This document shows positions 27,205 through 36,914 of a stretch of 64,000 bases of DNA, piece after piece. The notes under the pieces are model-generated. The model saw nothing but the letters and a program-made list of their open reading frames with translations, ran no database searches and was not told where the DNA came from. Made by a program: the position numbers and the translations under genes. Position 1 is the first letter of the stretch; every line of letters begins with the position of its first letter. This DNA is from Mesorhizobium loti (lineage in GTDB: Bacteria > Pseudomonadota > Alphaproteobacteria > Rhizobiales > Rhizobiaceae). The stretch lies in the NCBI RefSeq assembly GCF_003148495.1, contig NZ_QGGH01000003.1, positions 124,001-188,000 on the forward strand, written 5' to 3'.

Positions 27205-27716
27205 TTGAGTGCATAGGAGCAGCCTGCCAGCGTCTTGCCCGGATGCGAATCAACAGTCGAGACGTTGAGCGCTATGCGCGTTTCGATCTTCATGCCGTTG
27301 GCGTCCTCGGTGCTTTCGACGACGATTTTCTCGCCCAGGAATTTTTCCGCAGTCGACACCGTTGGAACTATTTCCAATTCATGCGCCAGATCCGGTGCCG
27401 AAACCCCGTCAAGGACCGCCATCGGCCCGGTCGCGGTAAAGACGATCGAGCTTGTTTCGCGCCCGAAGGTACGAACCGGCTCCGGTAAGTCGTACTGCTT
27501 GAGAAAGAGGTTGCCGGACGTGGCTTCCTTCCAACCGAGCTTTTCCAGTGCAACTGGGCCGTCGCTGATCCAGAAGGCGAAATTATTGTAGGCGGAGACG
27601 CTTGCCTTGCACTCGATCAACCCGGCCAGGTCGACGGAGGCCGGGTCGAACTCCTGGCCGGCCGCCGGCGTCGCCAGAAGAACCAGCGGCGCCAGGCAGC
27701 GACCGAGACCGCGCAT
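27189..27716 (-). CDS. Secreted hypothetical protein
   Basis: A 175-residue protein with a signal peptide (about 1-20, LAPLVLLATPAAGQ). The mature part has no motif I recognise; two cysteines (in IECKASV and LAGCSYAL) could form a disulfide. It lies 5 bp downstream of argG on the same strand, so it may be cotranscribed although functionally unrelated. Its stop codon lies in a 17-bp tandem duplication. Confidence 0.65.
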   Translation of the reverse strand: MRGLGRCLAPLVLLATPAAGQEFDPASVDLAGLIECKASVSAYNNFAFWISDGPVALEKLGWKEATSGNLFLKQYDLPEPVRTFGRETSSIVFTATGPMAVLDGVSAPDLAHELEIVPTVSTAEKFLGEKIVVESTEDANGMKIETRIALNVSTVDSHPGKTLAGCSYALNVTVN

Positions 27717-27721
27717 CCGCG

Positions 27722-28945
27722 TTACTTGTTGCGGTTGCGCGCGGCCAGCGTGCGCAGCCGCAACGCGTTGAGGCGGATGAAGCCGGCAGCGTCCTTCTGG
27801 TCGTAGGCGCCGCGATCGTCCTCGAAGGTGACCAGCGCGTCGGAATAGAGCGTCTTCTTCGACTTGCGGCCGGTGACGATGACGTTGCCCTTGTAGAGCT
27901 TCAGCCGCACCGTGCCTTCGACGTCTTCCTGGCTCTTGTCGATCATCGCCTGCAGCATCAGGCGTTCGGGCGCGAACCAGAAGCCGTTGTAGATCAGCTC
28001 GGCATAGCGCGGCATGAACTCGTCCTTGAGGTGTGCAGCACCGCGGTCGAGCGTGATCGATTCGATGGCGCGGTGAGCTGCGATCAGGATCGTGCCGCCG
28101 GGCGTCTCGTAGACGCCGCGCGACTTCATGCCGACGAAGCGGTTCTCGACCAGGTCGAGCCGGCCGATGCCGTTGTCGCGGCCGAGATCGTTGAGCGCGG
28201 CCAGCATCGTTGCCGGCGACAGCTTCTTGCCGTTGAGCGCGATCGGATCGCCCTTCAGGAATTCGATCTCGATCTCGGTGACGGTATCAGGCGCATCCAT
28301 CGGCGAAACGGTGCGCTGGTGGACGAATTCCGGCGGCTCGCTCCACGGGTCTTCCAGCACCTTGCCCTCGGAAGAGGAGTGCAGCAGGTTGGCGTCGACC
28401 GAGAACGGCGCGTCGCCCTTCTTGTCCTTCGGCACCGGGATCTGGTGCTGCTCGGCAAAATTGATCAGGTCGGTACGCGACTTGAACGACCAGTCGCGCC
28501 ATGGCGCGATGACCTTGATGTCGGGGTTCAGCGCGTAAGCCGAAAGCTCGAAGCGGACCTGGTCATTGCCCTTGCCAGTGGCGCCATGCGCAATCGCGTC
28601 GGCGCCCGTCTCTTTGGCAATCTCGACCAGATGCTTGGAGATCAGCGGCCGCGCGATCGAGGTGCCGAGCAGATAGGTGCCTTCATAGACGGCATTGGCA
28701 CGGAACATCGGGAAGACGAAGTCGGAGACGAATTCCTCGCGCACGTCGACGACACGGATGTCCTTGATGCCCATCATCTCGGCCTTGCGGCGCGCCGGCT
28801 CGAGTTCGCCGCCCTGGCCAAGATCGGCGGTGAAGGTCACGACTTCGGCGCCGAGTTCGGTCTGCAGCCATTTCAGGATGATGGATGTGTCGAGGCCGCC
28901 GGAATAGGCGAGCACGACTTTCTTGACGTCTTTGGCCTTGGACAT
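27722..28945 (-). CDS. argG: Argininosuccinate synthase
   Basis: A 407-residue enzyme condensing citrulline and aspartate with ATP, the penultimate step of arginine synthesis. The PP-loop is [18 protein letters not shown] near the N-terminus; also seen are [33 protein letters not shown] and [16 protein letters not shown]. Start at MSKAKDVKK (28945) with GGGGT upstream; the longer upstream frame has no homology and runs into the divergent region. Bases 28946-29242 show only the two promoters' space. Confidence 0.97.
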   Translation of the reverse strand: MSKAKDVKKVVLAYSGGLDTSIILKWLQTELGAEVVTFTADLGQGGELEPARRKAEMMGIKDIRVVDVREEFVSDFVFPMFRANAVYEGTYLLGTSIARPLISKHLVEIAKETGADAIAHGATGKGNDQVRFELSAYALNPDIKVIAPWRDWSFKSRTDLINFAEQHQIPVPKDKKGDAPFSVDANLLHSSSEGKVLEDPWSEPPEFVHQRTVSPMDAPDTVTEIEIEFLKGDPIALNGKKLSPATMLAALNDLGRDNGIGRLDLVENRFVGMKSRGVYETPGGTILIAAHRAIESITLDRGAAHLKDEFMPRYAELIYNGFWFAPERLMLQAMIDKSQEDVEGTVRLKLYKGNVIVTGRKSKKTLYSDALVTFEDDRGAYDQKDAAGFIRLNALRLRTLAARNRNK

Positions 28946-29242
28946 TTTTACCCCGTCGATGGCGGACGCCCCAGCCGAGGCGTCATGGATTGTCGGAGGG
29001 CCTTTTAGCAGGAACGGCAAAGCGAGCAAGCACGCGCGCGTGCATGGCTTCTGGTCCAGCGCATGGCGAGGGCTGGTGCCGACAGGGGAAACAACCGGCT
29101 GCAATCAAGGGCTGCATTTGCTGGAGGGATTTAATCAAGTTTTCACGCTCCGTCGCTAATATAACGACAAGCTGTGTCGGCGACGTGCCGGGACGGCCTT
29201 GCCTGCCTCGTCGCGGGCACCCTCGGGCTTGGGCCATTCCTG

Positions 29243-31324
29243 ATGCGCGTTATATCATGTATCGCCACGGAGCATAATTTGTGGCTTGTCCTGCTGGCGG
29301 CGCTGATGTGCGTCACTGGCTGCTGGGTGACGATCGGCCTCTTCGACCGTGCCAGGAAAACCGCCGGCGTGCAGATGCGGGGCTGGCTGTTCCTGACAGC
29401 GGTTGCCGCCGGCTCCTCGATCTGGTGCACGCACTTCATCGCCATGCTGGCCTATCAGCCCGGCGCGCCGATCACCTTCGATCCGGTCCTGACCATGGTG
29501 TCGCTGGTCATCGCCATCGCGGGCACCGGAGCCGGCTTCACCCTAGCCTCCGACAAGAGCCGGCGTCTTGCCCCGGAATGGGGCGGATGCGTCGTCGGGC
29601 TGGCGATCTCGGCCATGCACTACATCGGCATGATGGCCTATCACGTTGCCGGCATCGTCGAATGGGACAGCTCCTATATTGCCGCTTCACTGGTGATTTC
29701 GGCGGCGTTTTCCGCCGTGGCCGTCGGCCATGCCGTGCGTCGGCCATACCGCTGGTCGCACTATCTCGCCATCGGGCTGCAGGTGCTGGCGATCGTCGGC
29801 CTGCATTTCACGGCGATGGCGGCGGTGGCCGTGACGCCGCTGTCCTTCATCACCACCGGCACCAACCCCGACATTCTGGTGGCGATGGCGGTCGCCGTTG
29901 CCGTTGTCGGCCTGATCGTCGCAGCCACCGGCTTCGCCAGCTACCTGATCGACGAACGCGGCCGCCTGGAGAGCTTCGAGCGGCTTCAGCATCTTGCCCT
30001 CAACGACGCCCTTACCGGTCTCCCCAACCGGGTCTCCTTCAACGACCGCCTCGACCATGAGATCGAACGGGCGCGGGAAGACAAGGACACGATGACGGCC
30101 GTCATCGTCATCGATCTCGACCGCTTCAAGGAGATCAACGACCTCAGGGGGCACGCGGCCGGCGACCAGGCGCTCAAGATCGTCGCCCGCAGGCTGTCGA
30201 AACTCATCGGCGAGGGCGAATTCGCCGCAAGGCTCGGCGGTGACGAGTTCGCCGCGATCAAGCGCTTCAAGGATCAGAACGACCTTCTCGGCCTGGTCTC
30301 GCGGCTGGAGAAATCCCTGTTCGAGCCGTTGCGGCTCGACGATTTCGAAATCGCCGCCGGCGCCAGCATCGGCGTCGCCGTCTATCCGCGCGACGGGGCT
30401 GATCGCGAGCGGCTGGTCAGCAATGCCGACCTCGCCATGTACCGGGCGAAGAACGATGTGACGCGGGCCGTCTGCTTCTACGAATCCGCCATGGACGAGA
30501 CGGCGCGGGCGCGCCGCGCGCTGGCCACCGACCTTCGGCAGGCGATCGAGCGCGGCGAGCTTTCGCTCCATTATCAGGTGCAGACCTCCGTCCCGACCGG
30601 CGCCACCTGCGGCTACGAGGCGCTGCTGCGCTGGACCCATCCCGTGCATGGCATGATCCCGCCGGTCGAATTCATTCCGATTGCCGAGGAGAACGGCTCG
30701 ATCATGGCGATCGGCGAATGGGTGCTGCGGACCGCGTGCCGCCAGGCAGCCTCGTGGGACAATAGCCACAAGATCGCGGTCAATCTGTCGCCGGTGCAGT
30801 TCGCCCATGCCGATCTCGCCAAGCTCGTCCACCAGATCCTGGTCGAGACCGGGCTGTCGCCGAAACGCCTGGAGCTCGAGCTGACCGAATCGACGATCGT
30901 CGCCGACAAGGTGCGCACGCTGCATGTCCTGCGCCAGATCAAGGCGCTGGGGGTGACGATCGCGATCGACGATTTCGGCACCGGCTATTCCTCGCTCGAC
31001 ACGCTGCGCTCGTTTCCCTTCGACAAGATCAAGCTCGATCGCTCGTTCATGGCCGATGTCGAGCGAAGCCCGCAAGCCAAGGCGATCATCCGGGCGGTGC
31101 TGACGCTGGGCCGCAGCCTCGATATTCCGGTGCTCGCCGAAGGCGTCGAGACGCATGTCCAGCTCACCATCCTGCAGGTCGAGGGCTGCAACGAGGCGCA
31201 AGGCTATTTCCTCGGCCGGCCCAAGCCGATCGATCAAATCCTGCTTATTGGCGGCCCCGACGTCCGGAACGATCAGCCTGCCGCTACGGAACCCGCCAGG
31301 ATGCGGCTGAGCAGGCAGGCATAG
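29243..31324 (+). CDS. MHYT-GGDEF-EAL c-di-GMP signalling protein
   Basis: A 693-residue membrane protein. The N-terminal 240 residues hold seven hydrophobic segments with three MHYT-type motifs (CTHFIAM, AMHYIGMMAYH, LHFTAMA), thought to bind a gas or copper. Then a GGDEF domain with intact RLGGDEF but no RxxD inhibitory site at the usual place, and an EAL domain with YEALLRW, LELTES, DDFGTGYSS and EGVET, so phosphodiesterase residues look complete. ATG at 29243 is preferred; 29174 would add 23 residues. Probably bifunctional or a phosphodiesterase. Confidence 0.9.
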   Translation: MRVISCIATEHNLWLVLLAALMCVTGCWVTIGLFDRARKTAGVQMRGWLFLTAVAAGSSIWCTHFIAMLAYQPGAPITFDPVLTMVSLVIAIAGTGAGFTLASDKSRRLAPEWGGCVVGLAISAMHYIGMMAYHVAGIVEWDSSYIAASLVISAAFSAVAVGHAVRRPYRWSHYLAIGLQVLAIVGLHFTAMAAVAVTPLSFITTGTNPDILVAMAVAVAVVGLIVAATGFASYLIDERGRLESFERLQHLALNDALTGLPNRVSFNDRLDHEIERAREDKDTMTAVIVIDLDRFKEINDLRGHAAGDQALKIVARRLSKLIGEGEFAARLGGDEFAAIKRFKDQNDLLGLVSRLEKSLFEPLRLDDFEIAAGASIGVAVYPRDGADRERLVSNADLAMYRAKNDVTRAVCFYESAMDETARARRALATDLRQAIERGELSLHYQVQTSVPTGATCGYEALLRWTHPVHGMIPPVEFIPIAEENGSIMAIGEWVLRTACRQAASWDNSHKIAVNLSPVQFAHADLAKLVHQILVETGLSPKRLELELTESTIVADKVRTLHVLRQIKALGVTIAIDDFGTGYSSLDTLRSFPFDKIKLDRSFMADVERSPQAKAIIRAVLTLGRSLDIPVLAEGVETHVQLTILQVEGCNEAQGYFLGRPKPIDQILLIGGPDVRNDQPAATEPARMRLSRQA

Positions 31325-31454
31325 GATTTACGGCGGCTGGGCGCCCGTTGACGCCTTCGCCATACGCCTGCTGGATCGACCATCGGATCGCTCCTGCGTC
31401 TGGCACCGTCGCGGCTCATCCTGTATAGGCGCCTCCAATCTCCTGAGGCCGCTC

Positions 31455-32096
31455 ATGTCGTTCATTCCGGACACCGCCACGCTGATCCAGTTTGCCATTG
31501 CCACCGTGATCCTGGCGATCACGCCGGGGCCGGACATGACCTTGTTCGTCTCGCGCACGCTGAGCCAGGGCCGCGCCACCGGCTTTGCCTCGATGGCGGG
31601 TGCGCTGTGCGGCACGCTGATCCACACCACGCTGGTGGTGGTCGGCGTCTCGGCGCTGTTCGTCGCTTCGCCGATGGCCTTCTTCGTGCTGAAGATTTTT
31701 GGTGCCGGTTATCTCGTCTTCCTGGCCTGGCAGGCGATCACCAGGGGCTCGGCCTTTTCGCCGGAGAAGAAAACCGGCCCCGAAATTTCGCTGTTGCGCA
31801 GCTGGGCGGCGGGCCTCGGCGTCAATCTGCTCAACCCGAAGATCATCCTGTTCTTCATGACCTTCCTGCCGCAGTTCGTGTCCGCGCATGATCCGAGCGC
31901 ACCGGGAAAGCTGTTTTTCCTTGGGCTCATGTTCATCGTGCTGTCGATCCCGGTGACCGTGCCGATGGTGCTGGCGGCGGAAAGGTTCTCGGCGGCGATG
32001 AAGGCCAGCCCGCGCGTGACGCGGGTGGTGGACTATCTCTTTGCCGGCGTGTTCTCCGCCTTCGCGCTCAAGATCCTGACGGCGCAGGCGAAGTAG
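31455..32096 (+). CDS. LysE/RhtB family amino-acid exporter
   Basis: A 213-residue inner-membrane protein with about six hydrophobic segments. The family signature is AITPGPDMTLFVSRTLSQGRATGFASMAGALCGTL at the N-terminus, and a middle NLLNPKIILFFMTFLPQFV. Exports amino acids or their analogues; specificity unknown. Stands alone, convergent with the rlmN operon. Confidence 0.88.
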   Translation: MSFIPDTATLIQFAIATVILAITPGPDMTLFVSRTLSQGRATGFASMAGALCGTLIHTTLVVVGVSALFVASPMAFFVLKIFGAGYLVFLAWQAITRGSAFSPEKKTGPEISLLRSWAAGLGVNLLNPKIILFFMTFLPQFVSAHDPSAPGKLFFLGLMFIVLSIPVTVPMVLAAERFSAAMKASPRVTRVVDYLFAGVFSAFALKILTAQAK

Positions 32097-32103
32097 GGGC
32101 CCG

Positions 32104-32583
32104 TCATCCTGTTCGACCATCCTCTTCGGATCCTGGCTCGCCCTGCCACCAGCTTCCGGCCCAGCGCCCGGCGCTGAGCCAGTAGAAAATGCCGCCGACC
32201 ATGCCGCTGCCGATCACTGCCATGATGGCGCTGGTGTCCCTGACCGCGAAGGTGGTGTCACCGCTGTGGTCGACGAGGCCGAGGAAAACCGCCGCAACCA
32301 CCGCACCCGCCAGCGCATAGAACAGCCAGTCGCGCCGGCCGAGGATCTCGGCAACCAGGATAACGACGCAAGCCGGCATCAGGGCGAAATAAGCGACGAA
32401 CAAGGCGACGAAGGGAATTGAGAAATACAGGGAAGCCGTCGCTGTGGGGTGCCCGTGCTCCGGCGTGTAGCCAAGTGACGCCAGGAACAGGACGTTGAGG
32501 AAGGCGCTCGCCGCCAGCGAGGCGACAGCATAGCCGAACAGGATAACAGTGAAACGGACGAGGTAGCCGACGAGGCGGGTCAT
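32104..32583 (-). CDS. Small four-helix membrane protein, copy 2 of a pair
   Basis: A 159-residue protein with about four membrane helices (LVRFTVILFGYAVASLAASAFLNV, VALFVAYFALMPACVVILVAEILG, ALAGAVVAAVFLG, GSGMVGGIFYWLSAG). It resembles the preceding gene product in length, helix layout and the C-terminal G-x-x-Y/F-YWL-x-AGR. Its ATG overlaps the stop of that gene by 4 bp (ATGA). Last gene of the rlmN operon. Function unknown. Confidence 0.7.
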   Translation of the reverse strand: MTRLVGYLVRFTVILFGYAVASLAASAFLNVLFLASLGYTPEHGHPTATASLYFSIPFVALFVAYFALMPACVVILVAEILGRRDWLFYALAGAVVAAVFLGLVDHSGDTTFAVRDTSAIMAVIGSGMVGGIFYWLSAGRWAGSWWQGEPGSEEDGRTG

Positions 32584-33035
32584 CCCAAATCTCGGCCCAA
32601 ATCCCGGCGCATGCCAGACTTGCGCCCGGCCAGAAGCCAGTAGACCGAACCGGCGGCAATGCCGGCCGTGGCCAGAAAACCGAGAAAACCCGGATTGAAA
32701 ACAAAGCTGCCTGCCGAGCGCGGCATGGAAACGCCAAACGCCGTCGAGGTGATCGCGCCCGTGGCGGCAAAGTAGAACCATCCCCGAAGCGAAAACCATT
32801 CGGCGACAAAGAGCGCGGGGCCGACGATCAACAGCGCGCCGATCATCACGGTCAAGACGGCGAGCGGGAAGGAGCCCAACCAGTCGAATGCGAAAATGAT
32901 GGACCAGTTCCCGTCCTCGATGCCTTCCAGAAGCGCGATCAGCAGCACGGGCACCAGGATCGAGGTCAGCACACCGGCGATATAACCGACGGCCATCACG
33001 GCGAGGCGTTTCAGCCAGGCGAAGCGGCGGCTCAC
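32580..33035 (-). CDS. Small four-helix membrane protein, copy 1 of a pair
   Basis: A 151-residue protein with about four membrane helices and the C-terminal [15 protein letters not shown] shared with its neighbour. No ATG fits; the GTG at 33035 overlaps the rlmN stop (GTGA, 4 bp) and gives a sensible N-terminus ([20 protein letters not shown]). This gene and the next are thus translationally coupled to rlmN. Family not recognised, possibly a DUF of Rhizobiales. Confidence 0.7.
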   Translation of the reverse strand: MSRRFAWLKRLAVMAVGYIAGVLTSILVPVLLIALLEGIEDGNWSIIFAFDWLGSFPLAVLTVMIGALLIVGPALFVAEWFSLRGWFYFAATGAITSTAFGVSMPRSAGSFVFNPGFLGFLATAGIAAGSVYWLLAGRKSGMRRDLGRDLG

Positions 33036-34267
33036 GCCTCGCCGTGCCCCGCGATCATCATGGCCTCCAGGGCCAGCCGGTCGACCTTGCGCATGCGCTC
33101 GGAGTCCGACTTGAGCTGGCCGCAAGCGGCCAGGATGTCGCGGCCGCGTGGCGTGCGAATCGGCGAGGCATAGCCGGCATTGTTGATGTAGTCGGCGAAT
33201 TTCTCGATCGTCTCCCAGTCCGAGCACTGGTAGTTGGTGCCTGGCCACGGGTTGAACGGGATCAAATTGATCTTGGCCGGAATGCCCTTGAGCAGCTTGA
33301 TCAGCCCCTTGGCGTCCTCGATGGAATCGTTGACGTCCTTCAGCATCACATATTCGAAGGTGATGCGCTTGGCGTTCGACAGGCCGGGATAGGCACGACA
33401 GGCGGCGATCAGTTCCTTCAGCGGATACTTCTTGTTGATCGGCACCAAAAGGTCGCGCAAATCGTCATTGGTGGCATGCAGCGAGATCGCCAGCATGACA
33501 CCGATCTCTTCGCCGGTGCGGAAGATTTCCGGCACGACACCGGAGGTCGACAGCGTGATGCGCCGCTTCGACAAGGAAAGACCGTCGCCGTCGGAAGCGA
33601 TCAGCAGCGCCTTTTTCACCGCCTCGAAATTGTAGAGCGGCTCGCCCATGCCCATCATGACGATGTTGGACACTTTCCTGCCCTCGGCCGGCACGATGGC
33701 GCCGTCGGGCGTGTCGCGGTCGGGGAAATCGCCGAGCCGGTCGCGGGCGGTGAGCAGCTGGGCGAGGATTTCCTCGGCGGTCAAATTGCGCACCAGCTTC
33801 TGCGTGCCGGTGTGGCAGAACGAGCAGGTCAGCGTGCAGCCAACCTGCGAGGAGATGCACAGCGTGCCGCGGCCTTCCTCGGGAATGTAGACGGTCTCGA
33901 TCTCGACGGGCCGGCCGGCGCCGCGCGGCGGAAAGCGGAACAGCCATTTGCGCGTGCCGTCGGAAGAAATCTGCTCCTCGACGATCTCGGGCCTGGCGAC
34001 GGTGAAATGCTTGTCGAGCTCGGCGCGCAGATCCTTGGAGATGTTGAACATGCCGGCGAAGTCGGAGACGCCGCGCACATACATCCAGTGCCAGAGCTGC
34101 TGGGCACGCATCTTGGCCTGGCGCTCGGGCACGGTGCCTGATGCAACCAGAGCCTCGGCGAGTTCGACCCGCGTCAGGCCGATCAGCGACGGCTTTTCGG
34201 GCTGTGCCGCGCGGGCGCGCAACGCATCGCGGGCGCCGTCAATGGTAAGATCAAATGAAAGGGTCAT
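33032..34267 (-). CDS. rlmN: Dual-specificity 23S rRNA/tRNA m2A methyltransferase
   Basis: A 411-residue radical SAM enzyme methylating A2503 of 23S rRNA and A37 of some tRNAs at C2. The cluster-binding cysteines are C144, C148, C151 (GCTLTCSFC), the SAM-binding [10 protein letters not shown] follows, and the C-terminal AACGQL holds the methyl-carrying cysteine. Start MTLSFDL at 34267 gives the usual length; a 62-codon upstream extension is not homologous. Two small membrane proteins follow with 4-bp overlaps. Confidence 0.96.
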   Translation of the reverse strand: MTLSFDLTIDGARDALRARAAQPEKPSLIGLTRVELAEALVASGTVPERQAKMRAQQLWHWMYVRGVSDFAGMFNISKDLRAELDKHFTVARPEIVEEQISSDGTRKWLFRFPPRGAGRPVEIETVYIPEEGRGTLCISSQVGCTLTCSFCHTGTQKLVRNLTAEEILAQLLTARDRLGDFPDRDTPDGAIVPAEGRKVSNIVMMGMGEPLYNFEAVKKALLIASDGDGLSLSKRRITLSTSGVVPEIFRTGEEIGVMLAISLHATNDDLRDLLVPINKKYPLKELIAACRAYPGLSNAKRITFEYVMLKDVNDSIEDAKGLIKLLKGIPAKINLIPFNPWPGTNYQCSDWETIEKFADYINNAGYASPIRTPRGRDILAACGQLKSDSERMRKVDRLALEAMMIAGHGEA

Positions 34268-34538
34268 GGTTTGCACTGATATAAGCGGTTTGCGGCCGAT
34301 TTCACGCATCGTGCCGGAAAGGAAGCGCGGCGCATAGCACAGGTTGAGGGCGAAGTCATGCGGCGGGAATACAACCGCATGCACGCCGGCTGACAGGCTG
34401 CTACGACCATCTGGCAGCCTTGCCCTATCTTTCCACGTAAAGGAACCGATCACATCGTCGTGTTTGCGTAACGATTCCCATCGCGCCGTCGAAATCCGAA
34501 GGGGGCAACCATGCCCCTACAAAATGGGAGTATGCAGA

Positions 34539-34838
34539 ATGAACTCTATCAAGCTCGCCGTCATTGCCGGCCTCGTTGGCCTTTCCACCTCGCAGGCATT
34601 TGCCGAAGACACGATGGGCACGATGACCATGATGAAGGGTGGAGAAGTGATGGCGATCATGCCGGACGGGCACATGGGCACCATGATGCCGGATGCAAAG
34701 ATGGGCGCCGAGATGATGAAAATGGCAAAGCCGATCAAGCACTGCATGATGATGATGACCGACGCCAAGGGCAAGGCCTTCATGATCGATACGTCGACCA
34801 AGAAGGCTCAGGCCGAATGTGAAAAAATGGCCATGTGA
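34539..34838 (+). CDS. Methionine-rich periplasmic protein
   Basis: A 99-residue exported protein. Signal peptide 1-22 (KLAVIAGLVGLSTSQAFA). The mature 77 residues contain 20 methionines, in clusters such as MGTMTMM, MPDGHMGTMMPD and KHCMMMM, plus two cysteines and two histidines. Methionine-rich motifs often bind Cu(I) or Ag(I), so a metal-chaperone or oxidant-scavenging role is a reasonable guess. GGAG lies 10 bases before the ATG. Divergent from rlmN; 271 bp between them with no other gene. Confidence 0.75.
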   Translation: MNSIKLAVIAGLVGLSTSQAFAEDTMGTMTMMKGGEVMAIMPDGHMGTMMPDAKMGAEMMKMAKPIKHCMMMMTDAKGKAFMIDTSTKKAQAECEKMAM

Positions 34839-34991
34839 GACCTCGTCGACCTGCCCCGCCGGCATGGAAGCCGGCGGGGCCATACGGAATACCGGCGGTG
34901 TCGAACTGCAGCTCCCTCATCCATCGCCCCTAAGGCTGGCCCAAATAGCCATCGCCATGTTAGGTCCGAACATCCCATCCCGAGGACAGAC

Positions 34992-36341
34992 ATGGCCGGC
35001 ATATCGCGAAAATATCCCATGCTGCGGCGCACGCAGGCGATGTGGGGCTCGCGGCGCGTCTGGCAGCCGCGGCTGGTGTTCTGGGCCGGCGCCGTCTGCA
35101 TAGGCCTGATCAGCGTGCTGTTCGCGGTGCTGGCCGACCGGGCGCAAGGCCTGTTCCACGCGATGATCGGCAGCGAAGGGGGCGGGCGTTTCTATCTGCC
35201 GCTCCTTGTCACGCCGCTCGGTTTCGTGCTGTGCGCCTGGCTGGCGTACGCCTTCTTCCCCGGTTCGCAAGGCAGCGGCATTCCGCAGGCGATCGCCGCC
35301 CGCCACCTGCGCGACGATGAAGACCGAAGCCACATCCTGTCGCTGCGGCTCGTCGTCGGCAAGATCGCGCTCACCATCGTCGGCCTGTTCTGCGGCGCCT
35401 CCATCGGCCGCGAAGGTCCGACCGTGCAGGTCGGCGCGTCACTGATGCTGCAGGTGGCGCGCTGGGGCGGCATGGCGCAGGCGCGCGGCCTGATCCTGGC
35501 CGGCTCGGCGGCCGGCATCGCGGCGGCCTTCAACACGCCGCTGGCTGGCATCGTCTTCGCCATCGAGGAAATGGGCCGCACCTATGAGGCACGCACCAAC
35601 GGGCTGGTGCTGACGGCGGTGATCCTGGCCGGTCTCGCCTCGCTCGGGCTGCTCGGCAACTACACCTATTTCGGCGTCGCCAAAGACACCATCTCGTTTG
35701 CCGCTGAGTGGCCGCTGGTGATCGCCTGCGGCGTCATTGGCGGCGGGTTCGGCGCGCTGTTCTCGCTGCTGGCGTTGAAGGCAACACGGCGGATCCGGCG
35801 CTGGAACGCACAGCAGCCGCTGCGGCGCGCCCTGATCGTGGCGGCGGTCTGCGGACTTGCGGTGGCGGTGATCGGCATCGCGTCGGGCGGGCTGACCTTT
35901 GGCACCGGCTACATGCAGGCGCGGGGCGCCGTCGAAGGCACGCCGCTGCCATGGTTCTTCTTTGCCGAAAAGTTCCTGGCCGGACTGCTGTCGATGATCT
36001 CGGGCATTCCGGGAGGCATCTTCGCGCCCTCACTGGCGGTCGGCGCCGGCATCGGCAGTTCGCTTGGCCTTCTCTTCGGCGCCAGCACGGGGGCGGCGGC
36101 GCTGCTCGGCATGGCCGGTTATTTCGCCGGCGTGGTGCAAGCGCCGATGACGGCCTTCGTCATCATCCTGGAGATGACCGGCAATCACGACAATGTCATC
36201 GCGCTGATGTTGGCCTCGATGCTGGGCTACGGCACGGCGCGCATGATCTCGCACGAGCCGCTCTATCACGCGCTGTCGCGGGTCTTCATCGCCGAGGCGA
36301 TCCGGCGGCGGCGGGCGGAAGTCGCGCCGGGGCAAGGCTGA
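34992..36341 (+). CDS. ClC family chloride channel/transporter
   Basis: A 449-residue membrane protein. The three ClC selectivity signatures are present: GSGIPQ (94-99), GREGP (139-143, with the gating glutamate E141) and GGIFAP (341-346). There is no C-terminal CBS pair. Presence of the gating glutamate allows either channel or H+/Cl- exchange activity; residues for the internal proton glutamate were not assigned. Terminated by the hairpin at 36348-36375. Confidence 0.92.
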   Translation: MAGISRKYPMLRRTQAMWGSRRVWQPRLVFWAGAVCIGLISVLFAVLADRAQGLFHAMIGSEGGGRFYLPLLVTPLGFVLCAWLAYAFFPGSQGSGIPQAIAARHLRDDEDRSHILSLRLVVGKIALTIVGLFCGASIGREGPTVQVGASLMLQVARWGGMAQARGLILAGSAAGIAAAFNTPLAGIVFAIEEMGRTYEARTNGLVLTAVILAGLASLGLLGNYTYFGVAKDTISFAAEWPLVIACGVIGGGFGALFSLLALKATRRIRRWNAQQPLRRALIVAAVCGLAVAVIGIASGGLTFGTGYMQARGAVEGTPLPWFFFAEKFLAGLLSMISGIPGGIFAPSLAVGAGIGSSLGLLFGASTGAAALLGMAGYFAGVVQAPMTAFVIILEMTGNHDNVIALMLASMLGYGTARMISHEPLYHALSRVFIAEAIRRRRAEVAPGQG

Positions 36342-36347
36342 AAGAAA

Positions 36348-36375
36348 AAAGGCCGGGCTTCGCGGCCCGGCCTTT
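36348..36375. terminator. Bidirectional terminator
   Basis: AAAGGCCGGG-8 nt-CCCGGCCTTT, arms perfect over 10 bp, between the convergent ClC and IalB-like genes. Confidence 0.85.
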
Positions 36376-36390
36376 CCCTCAAAACGAAGC

Positions 36391-36420
36391 TTTGCCTATT
36401 TGCACTTTGCCTATTTGCAC
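36391..36420. repeat. Perfect 15-bp tandem duplication over a stop codon
   Basis: TTTGCCTATTTGCAC occurs twice head to tail (36391-36405 and 36406-36420). The unit is five codons long, so the minus-strand IalB-like gene has two in-frame TAG stops, at 36411-36413 and 36396-36398. Confidence 0.85.
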
Positions 36421-36914
36421 TTGGCGATCGACGTCAGCGCCGCCGAAATGCCCTTCAGCGAGAAGACATAGCTGGTCGGGTTGCCGCGGCCGGACTTCGC
36501 CGTCACCTTCATATCGGTGCCGGTCTTCATAGCGGCGATCAGCACCGGCTCCTCGGCGGCATTCTCGACCCAGGCCGACTTGCCGCGCGTGAACATCGAG
36601 AAGGTCTTCTTGTCGATGGTGACGGTGGCCTTGGAGCCTTCCTGGAAGTTGTAGCCGGCGATGAATTGCGGCTCGTAGGAGACCTGCTGGCCTGGCCGCT
36701 GGCTGACGAAGAAGAACATGTCGCCATGGTCGAGCGTCGGCGGCTGCTTGTCGGTCGGCACGGTCAGGACATAGCAGACCTTGCCGCCCGAGGCCTGGTA
36801 GCTGTAGGTGCCCCAGGCATTGTGCTGGCCGATCTTGGTCGCCGACTGCGCCAGTGCCGGCGCTGCCACGGCCACCAGGACCAGGCTCGAAACTAGTGCA
36901 ATCAATCCGCGCAT
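36411..36914 (-). CDS. Invasion-associated locus B (IalB)-like secreted protein
   Basis: A 167-residue exported protein: signal peptide about 1-23 (LVLVAVAAPALAQ), then an IalB-type (PF06776) beta-rich domain with WGTYSYQASGGKVCYVLTVPTDKQPP and VSLKG-like end (YVFSLKGISAALTSIAKCK). Two cysteines (in KVCYVL and near the C-terminus, KCK) may form a disulfide. The family name comes from Bartonella; in rhizobia the role is unknown. No gene is seen in 36915-37183. Confidence 0.85.
   Translation of the reverse strand: MRGLIALVSSLVLVAVAAPALAQSATKIGQHNAWGTYSYQASGGKVCYVLTVPTDKQPPTLDHGDMFFFVSQRPGQQVSYEPQFIAGYNFQEGSKATVTIDKKTFSMFTRGKSAWVENAAEEPVLIAAMKTGTDMKVTAKSGRGNPTSYVFSLKGISAALTSIAKCK

Noticed and set aside
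29687..31237. 516-codon frame antisense to the GGDEF-EAL gene
   Set aside because: Shadow frame without recognisable motifs.
34442..34470. GGAAC...CGTAA as an EcfG (general stress sigma) promoter for the Met-rich gene
   Set aside because: The spacing between the two elements (20 bases) is too long and the -10 part is a poor match.
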